Positions 33,224-38,301 of a stretch of DNA of 38,301 bases are shown here, in pieces. This DNA is from Pseudomonas sp. 21 (GTDB lineage Bacteria > Pseudomonadota > Gammaproteobacteria > Pseudomonadales > Pseudomonadaceae). Where the stretch lies: NCBI RefSeq assembly GCF_000955805.1, contig NZ_JYOA01000007.1, positions 702,454-740,754 on the forward strand, read 5' to 3'. A program made the position numbers and the translations under genes. Numbering within the stretch: position 1 is the stretch's first letter; each line of letters starts with the position of its first letter. Below the pieces are notes generated by a model. The model saw only the letters and a list, made by a program, of their open reading frames with translations, did not search any database and was not told the origin of the DNA.

Positions 33224-34927
33224 TCAGGCCGACTGCGGCAGGTGGTCGTCGCTGGCCGCCGGCGTGGCGCCCTCGCGTTCGACTCGCTCGACCATGCCAC
33301 GGGCGATTTCCCGCTCGCCCATGATCACCAGGCTGGCGCCATTCTGCTCCAGGTAGTCCACCTCGGCGTCGAAGTGGGCGCGGGCGATGATGTCCAGGTT
33401 CGGGTTGATTGCCCGCGCGTGGCTGGAAATCGTCCCGGCCTCGAAGCCGTTGGGGATGGCGATCAGCAGCCAGCGTGCCGAGGTGATGTTGGCCTGGGTC
33501 AGCACATCGGGATTGGCGGCGTTGCCGACCACCACGCAGAGGCCGTGCTCGCGCAGTTCGGCGGCCTTCTCGCGCTTGTCCTCGATGACCACCACCGGCA
33601 CCTTGTCCTTGCGCAGGCGCTCGCTGACCAGCGCGCCGACGCGGCCGTGGCCGATGAGGATCGCGTGGTTGTGCTCCAGCACCGGCGGCGGCAGGTCCGG
33701 CGCCTCCACCTGGACCACACCCGGCTCGGATTCGGCCTTCTGCTCCTGGCGCGCCTGCAGGCGGTCGATGGCGATGAACAGCAACGGGTTGACCAGGATC
33801 GACAGGATCGCGCCGGCCAGCACCAGGTCTCGGCCGGCTTCGGGCAGCAGGTTCAGGGTCACGCCCAGGCCGACCAGGATGAAGGAGAACTCGCCGATCT
33901 GCGCCAGGCTCGCGGCGATGGTCAGCGCGGTGCTGTTGGGGTGGCCGAACAGGCGCACGATGACGTAGGCCGCGACCGACTTGCCGAAGACGATGACCAG
34001 GAAGGTCGCCAGTACCGGCAGCGGCTCATGGATCAGGATCGCCGGGTTGAACAGCATGCCGACGGAAACGAAGAACAGCACGGCGAAGGCGTCGCGCAGC
34101 GGCAGCGAGTTCTCCGCGGCCTCGTGGCTCAGCTCGGATTCGTTGAGGATCATCCCGGCGAAGAAGGCGCCCAGGGCGAAGGACACGCCGAAGATCACCG
34201 CCGAGCCGTAGGCGATGCCCAGCGCGATGGCCAGCACGGCGAGGGTGAACAGTTCGCGCGAGCCGGTCTTGGCGACGCGCTCCAGCACCCAGGGCACGAA
34301 GCGGCGGCCGCCAAGGATCATCACCGCGACGAAGGCCGCGACCTTGCCCAGGGTCAGCAGGATCGGCATCAGCAGGCCGCCGTCGCCACCGTCGGAGGTG
34401 CCGCCCAGGGAGCCGGCCAGGGCCGGTAGCAGGACCAGGGTGAGAACCATGGCGAGGTCCTCGACGATCAGCCAGCCGATGGCGATTCGCCCGCGCTTGG
34501 TGTCGATCAGCTGGCGCTGCTCCAGCGCGCGCAGCAGCACGACGGTACTGGCCACCGACAGCGCCAGGCCGAAGACCAGGCCGCCGCCGAAGTTCCAGCC
34601 CATCATCCAGGCTAGGCCCAGGCCGAGCAGGGTGGCGACGCCGATCTGCACCACCGCACCGGGGATGGCGATGGCTTTCACCGACAGCAGGTCTTTCAGC
34701 GAGAAGTGCAGGCCGACGCCGAACATCAGCAGGATCACGCCCAACTCGGCGATCTCCGTGGAGAGTGCCTGGTCGGCGACGTAGCCGGGGGTGAAGGGGC
34801 CGGCCAGTACGCCGGCGAGCAGGTAGCCCACCAGCGGCGAGATGCGCAGGCGGTTGGCCAGGGCGCCGAGGACGAAGGCCAGCACGAAGCCGACGGCGAG
34901 GGTGGTCAGTAGCGGGGTGTGATGCAT
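33224..34927 (-). CDS. Cation:proton antiporter with RCK domain (KefB/YbaL type)
   Basis: A 567-residue CPA2-family transporter. Residues 1-390 form about twelve membrane helices, including the LVGYLLAGVLAGPFTPGY segment and a GWLIVEDLAMVLTLVLLP helix with the conserved Glu-Asp pair. Residues 415-560 make a cytoplasmic TrkA-N/RCK nucleotide-binding domain starting HAILIGHGRVGALVSERL. This is the layout of glutathione-gated K+ efflux (KefB/KefC) and YbaL/RosB proteins; the latter fit best. ATG 34927 follows GGAG. It heads an operon with the DedA-type gene. From memory it corresponds to PA5518. Confidence 0.9.
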   Translation of the reverse strand: MHHTPLLTTLAVGFVLAFVLGALANRLRISPLVGYLLAGVLAGPFTPGYVADQALSTEIAELGVILLMFGVGLHFSLKDLLSVKAIAIPGAVVQIGVATLLGLGLAWMMGWNFGGGLVFGLALSVASTVVLLRALEQRQLIDTKRGRIAIGWLIVEDLAMVLTLVLLPALAGSLGGTSDGGDGGLLMPILLTLGKVAAFVAVMILGGRRFVPWVLERVAKTGSRELFTLAVLAIALGIAYGSAVIFGVSFALGAFFAGMILNESELSHEAAENSLPLRDAFAVLFFVSVGMLFNPAILIHEPLPVLATFLVIVFGKSVAAYVIVRLFGHPNSTALTIAASLAQIGEFSFILVGLGVTLNLLPEAGRDLVLAGAILSILVNPLLFIAIDRLQARQEQKAESEPGVVQVEAPDLPPPVLEHNHAILIGHGRVGALVSERLRKDKVPVVVIEDKREKAAELREHGLCVVVGNAANPDVLTQANITSARWLLIAIPNGFEAGTISSHARAINPNLDIIARAHFDAEVDYLEQNGASLVIMGEREIARGMVERVEREGATPAASDDHLPQSA

Positions 34928-35136
34928 GGTCTGGGCTCCGGGCACTCAGGGAGCGACCGGACTGCTCAACAGCACCAGGTCGCTCGACGGTGGGTCACGG
35001 GGGCAAACCCGCGTGTGAAAAGTTTAGGCGTAGTAATCAATTCCTACCTTGCTTTCACGCAAGGGTAACCTGTTGACGCATTGGGAAATTTCCACGACAC
35101 GCCCGATTTCTTTTCAGGAAATGTCGTGAACGTCGC

Positions 35137-35616
35137 TTATTCGTCGCGAAGCTCCTGATAACGCTGTTCCAGCTCCTGGCGAATCTGCCGGCGCTGCTGG
35201 GCCTGGGCGAAGCGACGCTTCTCGTCCTTGGTCTGCGGGACCAGTTGCGGCACCTCGATCGTCTTGCGGTCGTCATCCAGCGCCACCATGGTGAAGAAGC
35301 AGCTGTTGGTGTGGCGCACGGATTTCTCGCGGATGTTCTCAGTGACGACCTTCACGCCGATCTCCATGGAGGTGCGGCCGGTGTAGTTCACCGAGGCGAG
35401 GAAGGTGACCAGCTCGCCGACGTGGATCGGCTGGCGGAAGATCACCTGGTCCACCGACAGGGTCACCACGTAGTAGCCGGCATAGCGGCTGGCGCAGGCG
35501 TAGGCGACTTCGTCGAGGTACTTGAGCAGGGTGCCCCCGTGGACATTGCCGGAGAAGTTGGCCATGTCGGGGGTCATCAGGACGGTCATGCTGAGCTGGT
35601 GGTTGCCAGGTTCCAT
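35137..35616 (-). CDS. Acyl-CoA thioesterase, hotdog fold
   Basis: A 159-residue hotdog-fold thioesterase of the YciA/BFIT kind. MTPDMANFSGNVHGGTLLKYLDEVAYACA (14-42) carries the catalytic Asn24/His26 and Asp35 set, and REPIHVGELVTFLASVNYTGRTSMEIGVKV-like strands follow (QPIHVGELVTFLASV in this protein). It would hydrolyse acyl-CoA thioesters in the cytoplasm. The last 45 residues are a charged, coiled-coil-like tail (KDEKRRFAQAQQRRQIRQELEQ), commonly seen in Pseudomonas relatives. Monocistronic, with its own promoter region of about 200 bases upstream. Confidence 0.9.
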   Translation of the reverse strand: MEPGNHQLSMTVLMTPDMANFSGNVHGGTLLKYLDEVAYACASRYAGYYVVTLSVDQVIFRQPIHVGELVTFLASVNYTGRTSMEIGVKVVTENIREKSVRHTNSCFFTMVALDDDRKTIEVPQLVPQTKDEKRRFAQAQQRRQIRQELEQRYQELRDE

Positions 35617-35772
35617 GGAATTCTCTTCGGAATTGTCTTGGGAAAAGGAAAGGGCCTAACTCTGGACAACCAAAGCGCGGCAGGCGACACAGTTTTTTCT
35701 ATACCGCCGATTGGCGCCCGGCACCAGTGGGCCATTTACCAATGGCAGTTCCGTCGTTCGATCAACGCCCGA

Positions 35773-35807
35773 AACGAAAACGGGCGACCCCAGGCCGCCC
35801 GTTCGTT
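35773..35807 (-). terminator. Probable terminator of the short-chain dehydrogenase gene
   Basis: On the minus strand ACGGGCG, a nine-base loop and CGCCCGT are followed by TTTCGTTT, 12 bases beyond the stop of the dehydrogenase gene. The T tract is interrupted. Confidence 0.7.
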
Positions 35808-35818
35808 CAGCTTCCGGC

Positions 35819-36577
35819 TCAGCGCCCGGCGGAGAGGCCGAAGTCGATGGCCAGGTCCGCGCCGGTGATGGCTTCGGATTCCGGCTTGCACAGGTACCAG
35901 ACCAGCTCGGCGACTTCCTCGGGGCGGATGAAGCGCGACGCCTTGCCCTGTGGATAATCCTTCAGCAGGGCGCGCTTGTAGCTGTCCGGATTGCCCTGGC
36001 CATAGCGTTCGGCCTGGTAGTCGAGCATCGGCGTGGCGATGTCGGCGGGGGAGATGGCGTTGACCCGCACGCCGGACTCGGCCAGTTCCAGTGCCAGGGT
36101 ACGGGTGAGCATGGTCAGCGCCGCCTTGCTCGCGCAGTAGGCCGCGGACCCGCGATAGGCCTGGCGGCCGGAGTCGCTGGAGATGTTGACGATGCAGCCG
36201 TGATTTTCCTTGAGGTACGGCGTCGCCGCCTGGCACATGTAGAACGCGGCCTTGAGGTTCACGCCCATCACCAGGTCGAAGTCGTCTTCGTTGAAGTCTT
36301 CCACCGGGCCTTCGCGCCAGACGCCGGCGGCATTCACCAGGGCGTCGAGGCGGCCGGTGCGGGCGAGGATGTCGGAAACCAGACTGTGGCAGTTGTCGGC
36401 GCGTCGCAGGTCGCCGACGGCGGTGGCGTCCAGCGGAACCTGGGCGTTGAGCGCGTGCAGGCCGGCTTTGTCCACGTCGGTCGCGGCGATGCGCCAGTGG
36501 CTTTGGGCGAAACGTTTGGCGATGGCTTTTCCGAGGCCACCGGCAGCGCCGGTGATCAGTACGACAGGAGTGCTCAT
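35819..36577 (-). CDS. Short-chain dehydrogenase/reductase
   Basis: A 252-residue classical SDR. The cofactor motif TGAAGGLG (9-16), NAAG (82-85), Ser134 (NISSDSG) and the YxxxK pair Tyr147/Lys151 are all present, so it should be an active NAD(P)-dependent oxidoreductase; an Asp near residue 34 (ATDVD) suggests NAD. Substrate unknown. It is preceded by a long structured leader (36581-36680) and followed by a terminator. From memory it corresponds to PA5521, next to a glutamine-synthetase-like gene as here, hinting at a shared role in amine catabolism. Confidence 0.9.
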   Translation of the reverse strand: MSTPVVLITGAAGGLGKAIAKRFAQSHWRIAATDVDKAGLHALNAQVPLDATAVGDLRRADNCHSLVSDILARTGRLDALVNAAGVWREGPVEDFNEDDFDLVMGVNLKAAFYMCQAATPYLKENHGCIVNISSDSGRQAYRGSAAYCASKAALTMLTRTLALELAESGVRVNAISPADIATPMLDYQAERYGQGNPDSYKRALLKDYPQGKASRFIRPEEVAELVWYLCKPESEAITGADLAIDFGLSAGR

Positions 36578-36580
36578 TGT

Positions 36581-36680
36581 CTACGGGTTCTCCCTGCCTG
36601 AGAGAGGACGGCGGCCGGCAGGCAGTACCGGCGGCGCCGCTTTGGCCACGGAAGCGCCTAGCCGCGCCTCCGTGGAACTA
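36581..36680 (-). promoter_or_regulatory. Structured 5' leader of the dehydrogenase gene
   Basis: On the minus strand a 12-base hairpin (CCACGGAGGCGC, loop GGCTAG, GCGCTTCCGTGG) is followed by CCTGCC...GGCAGG, whose right arm touches the GGGAG ribosome-binding site. The last hairpin could hide that site. No known riboswitch pattern was recognised. Confidence 0.4.
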
Positions 36681-36786
36681 CTGACCAAGAAAAGACCAGA
36701 ATCTTCACTCTGGCAGGGTAAATTTTTCGTAAGTCTTTCGCGTGTCAGCGGGTGAGCCGATCGGAATCCTCGCGGGTCGTTGCCCT

Positions 36787-36809
36787 GCAGGAGCGAGCTC
36801 GCTCCTACG
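36787..36809. repeat. Single short REP palindrome
   Basis: CAGGAGCGAGCTCGCTCCTA, a compact copy of the GTAGGAGCGAGC family, lies just after the stop of the glutamine-synthetase-like gene. Confidence 0.75.
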
Positions 36810-36830
36810 AGAGCCGTCTTTTTCCGCCGA

Positions 36831-38198
36831 TCAGGCGTGGTGCAGGTACCAGCGCCAGTCCTGCTCGCCGACTTCGCCCATGAACTGGCGGAACTCTTCC
36901 CACTTGATTGCCAGGAACACCTTGAGGAATTTCTCGCCCAGCGCCTCGCGGGCCCAGGCGGAGGCCTCCAGTGCGCGCAGCGCGGTGAGCCAGTCGGTGG
37001 GAAGGAACTCGGTGGCCTGCTCGTAGCCGTTGCCGACGATGGGCGCGCCCGGATCGATCTGCTCGCGGATGCCTTCGTGGATGGCCGCAAGGATTGCCGC
37101 TGCTGCCAGGTACGGGTTGGCGTCGGCGCCGCAGATGCGGTGCTCGATGTGCCGGCTCTTGGCCGGGCCACCGGGCACGCGGAACGACACGGTACGGTTG
37201 TTCACGCCCCAGCTCTTGGCCAGCGGCGCATAGCTGTTGGCCTGGAAGCGGCGGAAGGAGTTGGCGTTGGGGCAGAAGATCGCCAGCGAATCCAGCAGGC
37301 GCGCCATCATGCCGCCGATGGAGTGGCGCAGCAGTGGCGTGCCGTGAATGTCTTCGCTGGCGTAGAGGTTGTTGCCCTGTTCGTCGGCCAGGCTGACGTG
37401 CAGGTGCATGCCGGAGCCGGCGCGGTCGCCGAACGGCTTGGCCATGAAGCAGGCCTGCAGGCCGTGCTTGTTCGCCACGCCCTTCACCAGGCGCTTGTAG
37501 CGCACGCCTTCGTCGATGGCCTGCATGACGTCGAAGCGGTGTTCCAGGGTCAGCTCGACCTGGCCTGGGGCGTATTCGGAAATCGCCGTGCGTACCGGCA
37601 GGCCCTGCACTTCACACGCGGCGTAGAGGTCGTCGAGGAACGGCTGCAGTTGTTCCAGCTCGTAGACGCCGTAGACCTGCGGCGCTTCCGGGCGGATGCC
37701 GTTCATCTGCAGCGCCGGCTGCGGGCGGCCGTTGGCGTCGCGCTGCTTGTCCAGCAGGTAGAACTCCAGCTCCACCGCCATCACCGGGTGGAAGCCGTCG
37801 GCCTTCAGCCGGTCGACCACACGGGACAGCGCCTGGCGCGGGTCGGCGGGCGTGGCGGGCAGGCCCTGGGTCGGGTGCATGCTCACCTGCAGCTGGCCGG
37901 TGGGGCTGGCGCGCCAGGGTTGCAGGGTCAGGCTGCCGGGCAGCGGGTAGGTCCAGCAGTCGGCGTCGGCCACTTCCCAGACCAGCCCGGTGCCTTCGAC
38001 GTCTTCGCCCTGCACGGTCAGCGCGAGGATCGAGCTGGGCAGCGGGCGGCCGTTGTCGTAGATCGCCAGCAGCTCGTCGCGGTGCAGCAGCTTGCCGCGC
38101 GGGATGCCGTTGGAGTCGATGATGAACAGTTCGATGCTGCGCACGTCCGGGTGGGCGGCGAGGAAGGCTTCGGCTTCCTTTCGATCGGCGAATTGCAT
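36831..38198 (-). CDS. Glutamine synthetase-like gamma-glutamylpolyamine synthetase
   Basis: A 455-residue glutamine-synthetase family protein. It has the beta-grasp N-terminal domain (1-110), the metal-binding Glu in MAVELEFYLLD, GSGMHLHVSL (catalytic-domain His), NSFRRFQANSYAPLAKSWGVNNRTVSFRVPG and HRICGADANPYLAAAAILA. Length and motifs fit PuuA/PauA-type enzymes, which attach glutamate to putrescine, cadaverine, spermidine or other amines, more than GlnA. From memory it corresponds to PA5522, one of the seven Pau synthetases, but the exact amine cannot be read from sequence. ATG 38198 has GAGGA upstream. Its promoter region is cut by the window edge. Confidence 0.85.
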   Translation of the reverse strand: MQFADRKEAEAFLAAHPDVRSIELFIIDSNGIPRGKLLHRDELLAIYDNGRPLPSSILALTVQGEDVEGTGLVWEVADADCWTYPLPGSLTLQPWRASPTGQLQVSMHPTQGLPATPADPRQALSRVVDRLKADGFHPVMAVELEFYLLDKQRDANGRPQPALQMNGIRPEAPQVYGVYELEQLQPFLDDLYAACEVQGLPVRTAISEYAPGQVELTLEHRFDVMQAIDEGVRYKRLVKGVANKHGLQACFMAKPFGDRAGSGMHLHVSLADEQGNNLYASEDIHGTPLLRHSIGGMMARLLDSLAIFCPNANSFRRFQANSYAPLAKSWGVNNRTVSFRVPGGPAKSRHIEHRICGADANPYLAAAAILAAIHEGIREQIDPGAPIVGNGYEQATEFLPTDWLTALRALEASAWAREALGEKFLKVFLAIKWEEFRQFMGEVGEQDWRWYLHHA

Positions 38199-38237
38199 GG
38201 TGGTCCTCGGTGGGCGCGGGGCGCCGAATTGTCTCTT

Positions 38238-38301
38238 CGTAGGAGCGAGCTTGCTCGCGAACGCTCTTTTGCAAATCCGCTGCGGGGCGGGTTCGCGAGC
38301 A
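38238..38301. repeat. REPIN at the window edge, GTAGGAGCGAGC family
   Basis: GTAGGAGCGAGCTTGCTCGC starts at 38240 and the facing TTCGCGAGCA arm runs off the end of the window. It lies upstream of the glutamine-synthetase-like gene. Confidence 0.8.

Overview
The window reads as chromosomal DNA of a GC-rich Pseudomonas of the P. aeruginosa / nitroreducens / citronellolis type. The evidence is close similarity to known Pseudomonas proteins (AruH, AruI, PdxY), dense GC-rich coding, short REP-type palindromes between operons, and gene order that, from memory, matches two separate PAO1 regions (about PA4975-PA4984 and PA5511-PA5522). I see no rRNA, tRNA, CRISPR array, integrase or insertion sequence.

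Left arm (1-5700). A periplasmic alpha/beta hydrolase, a LuxR-type regulator translationally coupled to a class III aminotransferase, and a PotF-like polyamine/amine-binding protein lie on the minus strand, with a divergent BetI-like TetR regulator.

Centre (5780-21340). This is an arginine transaminase (aru) catabolic locus: response regulator AruR, a periplasmic solute-binding protein, a hybrid kinase (AruS) and an APC-family permease, then a CoA-dependent block (enoyl-CoA hydratase/isomerase, acyl-CoA dehydrogenase, ADP-forming acyl-CoA synthetase), AruI (2-ketoarginine decarboxylase), AruH (arginine:pyruvate transaminase), an aldehyde dehydrogenase and a flavodoxin-fold quinone reductase. 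The expected flow is arginine -> 2-ketoarginine -> 4-guanidinobutyraldehyde -> 4-guanidinobutyrate. The CoA genes suggest a further acyl-CoA branch. The permease is preceded by a 20-codon, six-arginine leader ORF with its own ribosome-binding site and one rare AGA codon, overlapping the permease start. This is the most striking new element here.

Right-centre (21340-26550). The region holds a LysR regulator, a tiny secreted protein, two candidate small RNAs that end in intrinsic terminators with no gene attached, and three tandem paralogous eight-helix membrane proteins of unknown function.

Right arm (26531-38301). It carries a sigma-54 two-component pair (MifSR/DctBD type), an alpha/beta hydrolase with a coupled small ORF, a DUF3301-like protein, PdxY, a KefB/YbaL-type antiporter with a DedA-type protein, an acyl-CoA thioesterase, a short-chain dehydrogenase and a gamma-glutamylpolyamine-synthetase-like glutamine synthetase.

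Two REP families (core GTAGGAGCGAGC... and core CCCTCTCCC...GGGAGAGGG) occupy most intergenic gaps. One copy supplies the aruS stop codon and another overlaps the likely start of the aru binding protein.
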